Shown here: piece after piece, positions 17,411-27,100 of the stretch
Layout: every line of letters starts with the position of its first letter
How positions within the stretch are numbered: position 1 is the stretch's first letter
IMG/VR virus record: IMGVR_UViG_3300042379_000073
Coordinates: 1-52,972 of that record
Origin: a virus
Strand: one strand, 5' to 3'
Length of the DNA stretch: 52,972 bases
The notes under the pieces: generated by a model
Databases searched by the model: none
Seen by the model: only the letters and a program-made list of their open reading frames with translations
What the model was told of the DNA's origin: nothing
Position numbers and translations under genes: made by a program

Positions 17411-19260
17411 TGCCAGCAGATGGATCAGTATTCGATGGATTCACAAGTATCATAGCGCAAGACGCAGATACTCACCCATCATACTTACCTCCATCAATGG
17501 TAGCGGAGTCCGTTAATCGGACATTCCGAGGTGGGATAAACAGGACAAGACCAAGCATCCGCAACATCAATATCGTAGCAGGAACTGACCAACCATCGAC
17601 TATCGTTAACGATATTCAGAATGGTAACTTCCAAGGTTCATTTGCATATAGGGCGGTAAACTACCAAAGCACAGATGGTCTACTTCTATCAGTAAGCGGA
17701 AAGATTTACTTCCTAAAGATCATAGGCAACACGGCGTATGCCTATAAGCTAATCGAAGGCAACGACCCCGGCATGATGCACACATGGTTCGTGCAAGCCG
17801 AAGATCGGGTGTACATCCAGAACGGATACCAAAATGCCATAGCATGGGGCGGGGACTTAAACGTAGCAGCGTATAGACTGAACCCATACCTCAATAAGAT
17901 GCCGATTGGGACTATCATGGAATACGCTTTCGGGCGAGTATTCGTAGCTGATAAGTTCAACCAAATCTACGCATCTGACATCATTTTCGGAGCAGGATTC
18001 ACTGATACAACCAACACCGAGAACTTCACAGAGATTGGATACTGGGCAGAAGGTGGAGCGTTTGCTACCCCAGCGATGATGGGGAATATCACTGGCATGA
18101 AAGTAATGCCACAAATTGGAAGTAACCTCCGCGCACAAGGGATGCTAGTTGTGCTAACATCAAATGGTGCATTCGCTATGGATGTGAGCCTACCAAGGGC
18201 GCAGTGGGCAACATCTCAAATGCAGACGATTAGTTTGCTTGGGCGTGGATGCACGTCTCCATACTTGGCACTAGCCAACTCTGAACTCTGGTTTAGATCA
18301 CATGATGGCTGGGCATTCTATTCCAATAGCCAATCAGAATTTGCCAGATACTTTTCGCTTCGTAAACTTTCGAGGGAAGTAAATAAATGGGTATCAAATG
18401 ATACTCCTTGGCTGAAGCAATTCGCTTCAACTATGTTCTTCAATAACTATCTGATCAGCACAGTATCCCCACAAACCTTCCGCGCAACGGGAGTAGAGGG
18501 ATTGAACCGCTACCACAGAGGAATGGTTGTACTAGACCTAGATCAATCATCTTCACCATCACCAGACGCACAGCTTACATTTCGCTGGAATGGCCTCTGG
18601 ACGGGCTTTAGACCAACTCAGCTACTCTCTGCCTATATTTTGAATGAGAAGCGTGGATTCGGGTTCTCGTTCGATACAGACAATAAGAATCGACTCTACG
18701 AAATCACAACAAGTCACACTGATGACTACGGAGTAAATGGGACTGTAGCAATAGAATCGTTTTTCACATCAGGAAGGTATGACTTCGCGCAAAGCGGGGC
18801 ATCGAATAAGTTCTTGAGGAAAAGAATCACTGGTGGTGAGATGTGGTTATCTGAGATCAAAGGAGAAGTCACAAGCCGAGCGGAGTTCAGACCAGACTCT
18901 TATCCATGTTGGAGTGAATTAAAAGTACCAACGACCTATGGATGTAACCCATGTTCTCCAGTAGTAACGAACGAATGTTACCCAAGACGTGGTGGTGATA
19001 CCTACAAACGCTACAAGTTTAACTCACCAGACCCATCTGAATGTAATTCTATTTCGGATATTCCAACAATAGAAGGAAGTGAGTTCCAACTAAAGATTTC
19101 CTTGACAGGAGCGGCAACAGTAGACAGAGTAAGGATAATGGCAAACATTAAGAATTTGGAAGACTCTCCGATTGGTGACTGCCCAGAAAACGATCAAGAG
19201 TGTCCAGACATTAACTGCTGCCCAGAACGGTATTACGACTACTCAATAAACGAAGGATAA
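17410..19260 (+). CDS. Tail-tube nozzle-like protein
   Basis: 616 residues, mixed beta with repeated aromatic strands suggesting a beta-propeller (about residues 60-420). A Cys-rich C-terminus includes ECYPRRGG and CPDINCCPERYYDY. Length and position between fibres and a second tube-like protein fit the tail tubular protein B / nozzle role of podoviruses. The call is positional. It contains palindrome copy 4 near residue 64. Confidence 0.5.
   Translation: MPADGSVFDGFTSIIAQDADTHPSYLPPSMVAESVNRTFRGGINRTRPSIRNINIVAGTDQPSTIVNDIQNGNFQGSFAYRAVNYQSTDGLLLSVSGKIYFLKIIGNTAYAYKLIEGNDPGMMHTWFVQAEDRVYIQNGYQNAIAWGGDLNVAAYRLNPYLNKMPIGTIMEYAFGRVFVADKFNQIYASDIIFGAGFTDTTNTENFTEIGYWAEGGAFATPAMMGNITGMKVMPQIGSNLRAQGMLVVLTSNGAFAMDVSLPRAQWATSQMQTISLLGRGCTSPYLALANSELWFRSHDGWAFYSNSQSEFARYFSLRKLSREVNKWVSNDTPWLKQFASTMFFNNYLISTVSPQTFRATGVEGLNRYHRGMVVLDLDQSSSPSPDAQLTFRWNGLWTGFRPTQLLSAYILNEKRGFGFSFDTDNKNRLYEITTSHTDDYGVNGTVAIESFFTSGRYDFAQSGASNKFLRKRITGGEMWLSEIKGEVTSRAEFRPDSYPCWSELKVPTTYGCNPCSPVVTNECYPRRGGDTYKRYKFNSPDPSECNSISDIPTIEGSEFQLKISLTGAATVDRVRIMANIKNLEDSPIGDCPENDQECPDINCCPERYYDYSINEG
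17600..17615. promoter_or_regulatory. 16-bp palindrome, copy 4 (CTATCG-TTAA-CGATAT)
   Basis: Core TATCG-N4-CGATA intact with changed outer bases. It lies inside the coding region (read as TIVNDI), 190 bp after the start codon. Confidence 0.65.
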
Positions 19261-19264
19261 TATA

Positions 19265-19762
19265 GTGGACAATCAAGATTCATCTCCAGCAATTATTTTC
19301 CCAAATGTCCCAATCGACTTTTGTCCATCTGGGAATTGGTCAGAAATCCTTCAGCAGTTTATTGATACTGTTCTTTCTAATGGAACAATCAATATTCCCG
19401 GCCTTGGTGACGTAACGCCAGAAGAGATCGCTGCTATCAATTTAGAGCTTGCAAACCAACAGAACGAGATTGATGCGTTAGATACTCGCGTTACTGAGCT
19501 AGAAGATAACTCAATTAGGTTTGGAACTATAACTGGAGTAGCTACTGGTGACTCAGTAAGGACTGTAACATTTACTGCACTTCCATCTGTAAATTATGGA
19601 ATATCAATTACTCCAATAGCATCTGCTACAATTGGAGTTCAAGCTACACCACTATTCTCATTGAATGGTGGTAGCAAAACAACAACAGGATTTTCAATCC
19701 GCATTGAGAATAACATTGCGGAAATAACAAGTGTAGACTGGATGGCGGTTCACACTTCGTAA
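19265..19762 (+). CDS. Structural protein, short fibre or neck component
   Basis: 165 residues with a GTG start 4 bp after the previous stop. The N-terminal half is helical with a heptad-like stretch (INLELANQQNEIDALDTRV). The C-terminal half is a beta domain ending VDWMAVHTS. This shape fits a trimeric short fibre. Not otherwise recognised. Confidence 0.6.
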   Translation: MDNQDSSPAIIFPNVPIDFCPSGNWSEILQQFIDTVLSNGTINIPGLGDVTPEEIAAINLELANQQNEIDALDTRVTELEDNSIRFGTITGVATGDSVRTVTFTALPSVNYGISITPIASATIGVQATPLFSLNGGSKTTTGFSIRIENNIAEITSVDWMAVHTS

Positions 19763-19789
19763 GTAATAGCCATAAAGAAAACCAATACT

Positions 19790-19951
19790 ATGACACCACT
19801 AAAAGGAACTGATCCAAAGCTGACGAGCGGAGGCTCACCAACTCGCGGTATGATTCGCGAGACGATGGGTAACAAACCGAATCTTGGTTCTAAGACACCA
19901 AGCCCATATAGCTCTAAGCCTCTTCCAACATCTGGGAAACCAGTAAAGTAA
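19790..19951 (+). CDS. Small basic Pro/Gly/Ser-rich protein
   Basis: 53 residues, mostly disordered in composition (Lys, Pro, Ser, Gly, Thr). Tail or virion accessory proteins of this type occur near tail-tube genes. The start is supported by the operon gap and an A-rich leader; the function is unknown. Confidence 0.5.
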   Translation: MTPLKGTDPKLTSGGSPTRGMIRETMGNKPNLGSKTPSPYSSKPLPTSGKPVK

Positions 19952-19952
19952 T

Positions 19953-19968
19953 TTATCGTTACCGATAA
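19953..19968. promoter_or_regulatory. 16-bp palindrome, copy 5 (TTATCG-TTAC-CGATAA)
   Basis: Perfect arms. It lies between the stop at 19951 and the endonuclease ATG at 19972, leaving only 3 bp to the start codon. Confidence 0.85.
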
Positions 19969-19971
19969 CTT

Positions 19972-20640
19972 ATGGTATCTTTAAACGATAATAATTATTC
20001 TAATCTTGTATCTCTAAAATTAAAAAAAGGAGATACAAGAGAAGATGGTTATCGTTTTTGGAAAAATAGAAAATGGAAAAGAAAAGACGGGACAATAACA
20101 ATAACCGGACTTTGGTTTTCTCCAGAAGTATATTTAAAAGAAGAGAAAGCAAATAGAGATAGATCAAGAGAAAACTCAAGCAAACGAAGAAAGTTGCCCG
20201 GATATAAGGAAAAACATTCAGCTTATTGCCTTAATAGATATAAAAATATAGAGGTAAGAAAAAAACGACTTGAATATCTTAAAGTTTGGAGAAAAAATAA
20301 ATTTGCAACTGATCCAATTTTTGTTTTGAAAGATTCCGTAAGAAGGAGAATTAACGAAGCATTACAAAATATTGGTAAAGTAAAAAATAAAAAAACAGAA
20401 GAAATCATTGGATGTTCTTTTGGTTTTTTAAAGGCATATATTGAATCTAGATTTAATGATGGAATGTCGTGGGATAATAGAAATCTTTGGCATATAGATC
20501 ATATTGTTCCGCTATCATCGGCTAAAACCGCAACCCAAATATTAAAATTAAATCATTTTTCAAACTTGCGTCCATTGTGGGCTAAAGATAATCTATCAAA
20601 AGGATGTAATCCACTTGAAGAACAATTAAACTTAATCTAA
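19972..20640 (+). CDS. HNH homing endonuclease (free-standing)
   Basis: 222 residues. The C-terminal HNH core is WHIDHIVPLSSA, then NHFSNLRPLWAKDN. An upstream IIGCSFGFLKAYIESRF segment is typical of one HNH subgroup. The N-terminal ~50 residues (LKLKKGDTREDGYRFW) resemble those of the 2372 endonuclease. AT-rich relative to neighbours, and it splits the tail operon. Likely a mobile gene whose expression may be held by the palindrome at its start. Confidence 0.88.
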   Translation: MVSLNDNNYSNLVSLKLKKGDTREDGYRFWKNRKWKRKDGTITITGLWFSPEVYLKEEKANRDRSRENSSKRRKLPGYKEKHSAYCLNRYKNIEVRKKRLEYLKVWRKNKFATDPIFVLKDSVRRRINEALQNIGKVKNKKTEEIIGCSFGFLKAYIESRFNDGMSWDNRNLWHIDHIVPLSSAKTATQILKLNHFSNLRPLWAKDNLSKGCNPLEEQLNLI

Positions 20641-20642
20641 AT

Positions 20643-21605
20643 ATGGGCGATACATTACAAGAAATGGTTGAGTTAGTTAAGGGATTTTGCGGAGACTCTG
20701 GAGTTTGCTCGTATGATCGTGCGGTTAAATATGTAAACCAAGCACGTAGATTGTTGTGGAATAAGAGAGCATGGAGTAGCCAAGAAGAGTACGTCCAGAT
20801 TTGCTGCATAGATGGATGCTTCACGCTTCCAAATAGGTACGAGCAAATCAAACTCGCGTGGATGGGCAATGAATCAATGTCACTTGCTGACGAATGGTTC
20901 AATGCAACAAACGCATTTGCACTACAGCCAAACCAATCTTGTCACAGAGGTATCGTAGAAGCTGGCGGAACTCACGTTCTGTTTAATGACTACGAAATCA
21001 ATACCTATCAGATTGGTATCATGGTTGAATCGGACGATGATGCTGGCGTTGAGTTAGCATTTGAAGCGCAAGATGAATATGGAACTTACCATCTAGCTAA
21101 AATAACTACGTTAAATCGTGGTGAGTTAGCCAAAACATCTCAGCAATTCCGTGCTGTTAGAACAGTATCTAAGCCTGTCACTAATGGCAGGATTCGGGTA
21201 TATGCTTACGATACAATTCTAAATACCAAAACGCTAATATCTCTCTATCACCCAAGTGATATTAACCCATCGTTCCGTAGATTCAGAACTCCAAAGAGAT
21301 GCGATAATGTAACATTGTACGCATCTAAAAGATATGCCGATCTAACTGATCCTAAAGAGCTAGTTGAGTTCATCCCAGATGCGATGATCTACGCTATCCT
21401 TGCTCTGAACTCCAGAGACAACAGGAAAGCGCAAGAGTTTTTGATGAACCTAGACCTTGCTATCAAAGAACAAGAAAAAGAAATGGAGAATGCAGAGATA
21501 CCAACCGCCGCTCCGATTCGCTTTGCTAACTATAGCAGAGCAGAGAACCTAATCGGTTCTGATTTACTTTCTCCATCAGCTAACGACTACTTCTTGTATA
21601 GATGA
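20643..21605 (+). CDS. Head-tail connector / tail tubular A-like protein
   Basis: 320 residues. A helical N-terminus (ELVKGFCGDSGVCSYDRAVKYVNQARRLLW) resembles adaptor proteins that dock under the portal. It is followed by a beta-rich centre and a helical C-terminus. It starts 2 bp after the endonuclease stop. The role is inferred from order and fold-like pattern. Confidence 0.5.
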   Translation: MGDTLQEMVELVKGFCGDSGVCSYDRAVKYVNQARRLLWNKRAWSSQEEYVQICCIDGCFTLPNRYEQIKLAWMGNESMSLADEWFNATNAFALQPNQSCHRGIVEAGGTHVLFNDYEINTYQIGIMVESDDDAGVELAFEAQDEYGTYHLAKITTLNRGELAKTSQQFRAVRTVSKPVTNGRIRVYAYDTILNTKTLISLYHPSDINPSFRRFRTPKRCDNVTLYASKRYADLTDPKELVEFIPDAMIYAILALNSRDNRKAQEFLMNLDLAIKEQEKEMENAEIPTAAPIRFANYSRAENLIGSDLLSPSANDYFLYR

Positions 21606-21952
21606 CGGCATACGAACTAGCTAACAAGTGGCAATTACAATATGGAGAAGAACCTTTACAAGAAAGAATCGACTGGCACAAAGATTTCGGGCTTGTATTT
21701 ATAACAAAGAAACTATTTATTCTAGCAACAGAAGTTTATTATAATACTAAAGAAGAAGATTTGGATATGTTTACACTACACCCTAACGCATGGTTTATCG
21801 AACTTGCTGCAAGTTCAGATAAGATGACTCCAATTAGAGAGATCATGCGCGTACTTCCAACTAAACGCGAATGGGTTCTTTGGTGCAGAGATGGAGTTAA
21901 TAAATTACATTCCTATAACTGGGATAAACTAGCAAGAAAGGTAGGGTTATAA
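21602..21952 (+). CDS. Hypothetical protein in tail operon
   Basis: 116 residues, Trp/Tyr-rich, ATGA overlap with the upstream gene. Not recognised. Could be an acyltransferase-like or phage host-contact accessory, but I see no decisive motif. Confidence 0.6.
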   Translation: MTAYELANKWQLQYGEEPLQERIDWHKDFGLVFITKKLFILATEVYYNTKEEDLDMFTLHPNAWFIELAASSDKMTPIREIMRVLPTKREWVLWCRDGVNKLHSYNWDKLARKVGL

Positions 21953-21954
21953 TT

Positions 21955-22755
21955 ATGGGAGGAATGTTTAGTAAACCTAAGAAGCAAGACACAGCACAAT
22001 TTGTAGAACGTCCCGGAGCTGCGTTGCTTCAAGATATGCCTCAATATACAGAGGCAGCACAAAAAGCTACTGCCGCTAGATTGGCTGAGATTGAAAGAGT
22101 CATGCCGGGGGCTACTGCACAACGCCAGCAAGCAGGAGATATTACAGCAGCATGGATGAGAGGAGAACTACCTCAAGATGTACAAGAACAAACCATGCGA
22201 AACATTGCTGAGTTTGGTGGCGCAGGATTCAACCCAGCAACAGCGGGTAGGGCTGGTGGATTTCAGATGGCGCAAGGCATGGTTCCAAGACAATTCGGAT
22301 TACAATCTCAACAACTCCAAGAGAAAGGTATGAGTACCGCCGCAGGATGGCAGCAACTAGCTGACTCATTTGCTTACGACCCATTTGAAGCTGCTCAATT
22401 TGCTGGGCCATCACAAAGATATGGGGAATCTAAGTCAGCGGCAGCAGCTCAAGATGAAGCTACATACCAAAAGGCAGTAGCTACCCAACAGAAGAATATC
22501 ATGGGTGCTGTAACTGGAGTAGCGGCAATCGCAGCAGCACCATTTCTTGCGCCAGCATTATTTGGTGGACTAGCATCTGGCGCGGCTGCATTGGGTCTTG
22601 GAACAGCAGGAACAGCAGCTACAGCAGGAGCCGCAGGAACGATGGGAACAGGGATTGCTGGATCATTATTTAACATTGGTGCTAGTAGAGTTGGAACTGG
22701 ATTAGCTGCTGGGGCAGCAATACCAGCCATATCATCAATTTACGGAAGGCGTTAA
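21955..22755 (+). CDS. Internal virion protein, membrane-active type
   Basis: 266 residues. The N-terminal two thirds are Gln/Ala-rich and helical. Residues about 180-260 are very rich in Ala and Gly with a GAVTGVAAIAAAPFLAPALF stretch, consistent with membrane insertion. Podovirus ejection proteins have this character, and the next two genes are also internal-protein-like. Function inferred. Confidence 0.55.
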   Translation: MGGMFSKPKKQDTAQFVERPGAALLQDMPQYTEAAQKATAARLAEIERVMPGATAQRQQAGDITAAWMRGELPQDVQEQTMRNIAEFGGAGFNPATAGRAGGFQMAQGMVPRQFGLQSQQLQEKGMSTAAGWQQLADSFAYDPFEAAQFAGPSQRYGESKSAAAAQDEATYQKAVATQQKNIMGAVTGVAAIAAAPFLAPALFGGLASGAAALGLGTAGTAATAGAAGTMGTGIAGSLFNIGASRVGTGLAAGAAIPAISSIYGRR

Positions 22756-22779
22756 CATTAATTCACGGACTATAATATC

Positions 22780-24144
22780 ATGGAAGTATCAGATCAATTA
22801 GCTAATTTAGGTGCAATGATTGCTGGTGGGATTGAGAAGAATGTCCAACAAACCCAATTCAATAATGCACTACCCGGAATGCAAGAAGCCTTCAAATCTG
22901 CCATGACAGACTTCGACTCTGGTAGAAGCGGAGCAGGGTTCAGCAAAATCATGTCAGTAGCTATGCAGAATCCTAACAATCCCTACATCCAGAACATTAC
23001 CCAGATGGCATTCAAGGCTGGTCAGTTTGCTTCTGATGATTACTTTAAGGGTCAGCAGATTGGCGCAATGAAGGCTAGATATGGTGGTGGTGGTGGTTCT
23101 GAAGTCACCGCAGAGGATATTGTAACTGGACTAAATGCAGGAGATGGAATAACTCCAGATGTAACTGAAGACGAAATTGTTGACCCAGATGTAGCTGCAT
23201 CAATGTCGGCTGGAGCAAAAGGACTTCCAATTCGTCAATCAATCATGGCAAGACAGCAAAGGATGCAGCAGCCAACATTAGTTCCACAACAACAGTCAAT
23301 GCAAGCTCAAGAAGAGAACCTAGCTGTACAAGGTGATCTATCGACCCCAGTTGAAGTGCAACTGCCAGTACAAGAATCAGCACCAACATCTCTCGCATTT
23401 AAACAAGAGCAACCACAAGAGCAACCAAGCCCACTTGAGATAACTTTCCAAAAGAAATTTGATGATTGGTCATCTATGCCACTAGAGAAGCAAAAGGCAC
23501 AAGATGAAGCTACATCTATATCGTTTGGTTCTGAATCAGATTTAGCTAATAATGTTAGCAAACTTCCAAGAGGACAAAAATTTGTTGCTGCTGACCCATC
23601 TTTACAATCCGTTATCCCCGGAGTAACTGGATTTATTCTTCCAGAAAAGTTTTCTCAATGGGCTAAAAAGGGAGTGACTATAGGCAAATCAATCAGTCAA
23701 ACAATTGGTAAAGAAGACAAGTTGGCAGATGAATCTAAGAAATCGGCTGAATGGTTCGATGCCTTTAGAGATGCAGCAGTGAGTGTAGACTCTAACCCAA
23801 GGTTGCGTAATCTACTAAAAGAAGCTGGTGGTGTAGCTGATGTAGAATACCAACCAATAGATAGAGCAGCAACAGATCAAGAGATTGATGAAGGGCTAGC
23901 TGACTCAAGGGGTAGGGTTAAAGCATATCAAGCATCCATTCGTGGATCAAAAGTTCCTCCAATTGAAATCACAAAAGATGAGATTCAAGACCTTCAGACA
24001 TTAAAAACAAAAGCTGCTGCTATGCAAACGATGGGTGCGAAAGCAGTTATTGATCGGTCATCTATAAAGAAACCAGAAGCAGTTACACCAGCACCAAAAA
24101 GTGCTGGACAAAGGAAAGAACTTAAATCTATATTCCTTAAATGA
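22780..24144 (+). CDS. Internal virion protein, unknown
   Basis: 454 residues, Gln/Met-rich N-terminal half with a poly-Gly patch near residue 105, then acidic and Pro/Gln-rich low-complexity sequence and a helical C-terminal part. The stop overlaps the giant downstream gene (ATGA). Probably ejected with the DNA; no enzyme motif seen. Confidence 0.5.
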   Translation: MEVSDQLANLGAMIAGGIEKNVQQTQFNNALPGMQEAFKSAMTDFDSGRSGAGFSKIMSVAMQNPNNPYIQNITQMAFKAGQFASDDYFKGQQIGAMKARYGGGGGSEVTAEDIVTGLNAGDGITPDVTEDEIVDPDVAASMSAGAKGLPIRQSIMARQQRMQQPTLVPQQQSMQAQEENLAVQGDLSTPVEVQLPVQESAPTSLAFKQEQPQEQPSPLEITFQKKFDDWSSMPLEKQKAQDEATSISFGSESDLANNVSKLPRGQKFVAADPSLQSVIPGVTGFILPEKFSQWAKKGVTIGKSISQTIGKEDKLADESKKSAEWFDAFRDAAVSVDSNPRLRNLLKEAGGVADVEYQPIDRAATDQEIDEGLADSRGRVKAYQASIRGSKVPPIEITKDEIQDLQTLKTKAAAMQTMGAKAVIDRSSIKKPEAVTPAPKSAGQRKELKSIFLK

Positions 24145-27100
24145 TCTTCACGGCAGACAAGCTAAAAGAAGCTAGGGATGCTGGATATTCTGATGATGAA
24201 ATATTTAGTTTTGCAAGTCAATCAGACACAAAATTTAATGATGCTAAATCAGAAGGCTATTCACTTGATGAAATAGCATCTTACTTTTCCACACAAGAAC
24301 CAGAGCCATCTGGTGTAATGACCCAAGCAGCAGACATACCTATTAAATTTGCTCAGGGCGGAATCAGTTCTGCAAAAAGTTTCACTGATCTATTCGGCGC
24401 AGACAATGTGATGTCTAAAGAATTAGCTGGATACGAGAAGTGGGTTGGTAGCCTAGTATCTGCTGAGTCGAAAAAGGACGATGAAGAGATTGCTAGGATT
24501 CTCAAGGATGCACAAGATAAGGGAGTCTACGATAAAGTAATCGCTGGTCTTGAGGCATTCGCTAAAGCTCCTCTTGAAATGACAGCAATGAGTGCGGGAT
24601 ATATGGTTCCGCAACTTGCCGCTGGTGTAGTAGGAAAGGCCGCGCAGTTTACTAAAGCTGGGATTATCGGGACACAAGCTGCCCTTGGTTTTGCTCAAGG
24701 GGTAGGTCAAGCTAAAGGAGACATCTACCAATCCACGCTAGAACATCTGCGTGAGCAAGGTGTATCTGAAGATAAAGCTAACTCGATAGCAGTTGAAGCG
24801 CAATCAACATTAGGCAAGAACCTAGATCAGATTTTATTGAGCGGTGGATTGAATGCTTTGGCATCTACAACTGGTGCTGAAGCTATCGCAACTCGTATCC
24901 TTACTAAACAGGGCAAAGAAGCTACTGGTGGTGCTATCAAAGGACTTTTAAAGGGAGTTGCCGCAGAATCTCCACTTGAGGCTGTTCAAAGCGCACAACA
25001 AGAAGTTGCTAAGAATGTAGCCCTACAAAGAGAAGGAGTCGATGTGCCTACATTCAAGGGTGCTATTGAGAGTGCAACGACAGGCGCGGTAGCTGGTGCA
25101 TTTATCGGTGGCCCATTGGGTGCATTTGAGGCAATGAGTCCAGAGCAGAAGGCTGAAGTAGAGATTACCAAAGAAGCCAATCGTAAGGCGCGTGACCTAG
25201 AAGCCCCAGATATAGCATCACAAGCGATAGCAGCAGGGATTACGAACCTTGAGCGTGGGATAGACAACAAGAGAAAAGACCTAGACTTACTTGAATCTAC
25301 CTCACCAGAAGCAACGAAACTACGCTTAGACATTGCCGCTGACCAAAAACTTTTAGCTCAAGCCAAAGAACAAGCTAACAAACTAGGATTATCGGAAACG
25401 ATAACCGAAGCAGAGAAAAAAATTGTTGCACCCGAAGTTGTTCCTCCAATTACCGAAGTCCCAACAACTGAAGTTGTACCAGAAGTAGTTGCTCCAGTCA
25501 CAGCAGTAACGCCACCCACTGAGGTGGCAGCAACAGAGATTACACCAGAAGTTGTAACGCCATCAGAAGTTGTAACACCCACAGAAGTAACTGCTACAGA
25601 GATCACCACACCTATTGAGGAAACCTTACCAGTTACACCACCAGCAGAAGAAGTAACAACAGAAAACTTCACCCCTCAAAAAGAAACAATCAAAGTTCTT
25701 AATGAACTAACAACAATTGATCGCGCAGCATTATCAGGAAGGCTTTTATCAGAAGGTCTAATAACACGGGCAGAAGCACTCTATAACCTACAACAAGCAT
25801 CAAATGAAGGAATTACAAGTCAACAAATCTCAGCCTCCAGAGTGGATGCTGAACAAAAATGGGATGACAAAACAAGAGATGGAATCCTTGCTGGACGATC
25901 TACTGCTGCACCAACCGCAAGCGCAGACATTGCAATCAAAGCAGAAAACGCAAGAAAGAATAAACCAATACTTACAAAGTTAGATGTTTTAAATCCTCGA
26001 AAAGTTATAGGAATGACAGCAAGGCAAGCGTTGAAACACGCTTCAGAACTAAATGTCATCCTTAAAGAAGACATAAAAGACAATGATGCTATATGGAGAA
26101 CTGGCACAGTTGTAAAACCAAACTACGCATTGATGCAGGATGCGGCAGCTATTATTGCAGAACAAAACATTCCTATATTAGATAGAGAACAAATAGTTAG
26201 CTTATCTTCTCGCGGACGAAAGGGAAGGGCAGTCAGATTTAATCGCGGCGACATAGGACTACCATCAACATTAGGAACAAGTGTTGGCACATTAGTACAT
26301 GAAGTAGCTCATACATTAACTGTTGATAAAACCCATCAAGTTGCTCCAAGAAATACAAGTGGTGGTAAGGATTACATCAATCTATTAAAAAAACAAATTG
26401 CTGATGATAAAATTGAGGAACCAATAAGAAGATTGATGGGCTTGTACATCTCAACGCTTGAGCAGCTTGGGATAATGGATCAGTATGGAAAAGTGGGTGG
26501 ATTAGCTGGAACACCTCATGCTGACACATCAGTTACTGCCGCAATAAAACTGCGAAATGAAGGTAAACTTAGAAAAGATTTAGATTCACGTCAATTATAT
26601 GGGTTAGCAAATATAGAAGAGTTTATAGCTCAAACCTTTTCAGAACCTACATTTAGAGATTTACTTAAAACACTTAAAAATCCAAATACAAAGAAAAGTA
26701 TCTATAGAGAATTTGTTCAAGCTATCAAGGATTTATTTGGGTTTACATCTGACTCAATGGCGGCAGCAGTAATTGATGCTACCTTTGATATAGCAAAGCG
26801 AACCACATTGGAAGAAGGGTTGATTGCTAACAAGGATTCAATAATTGAAAATGTTATTGCTGCTGGAATCAAGCCAGAAGATGCTGAGTTTGTAGCAGAT
26901 GAAATAATAACTGAAACAATTGATAGAAGTGGGTCTACAATTCTTACACAAGAAGATATTGAGTTAGCAAATGGAGAAGTACTACAAACAGTTGTTTCAA
27001 GATATTTACCAAAAGAAAAAGCAGTAACTCCTGCCGCTACCCCCGCAGTATCGGAAACGATAACTGAACCCGTCGAACCAAAGATAGAGGTGACTACAGA

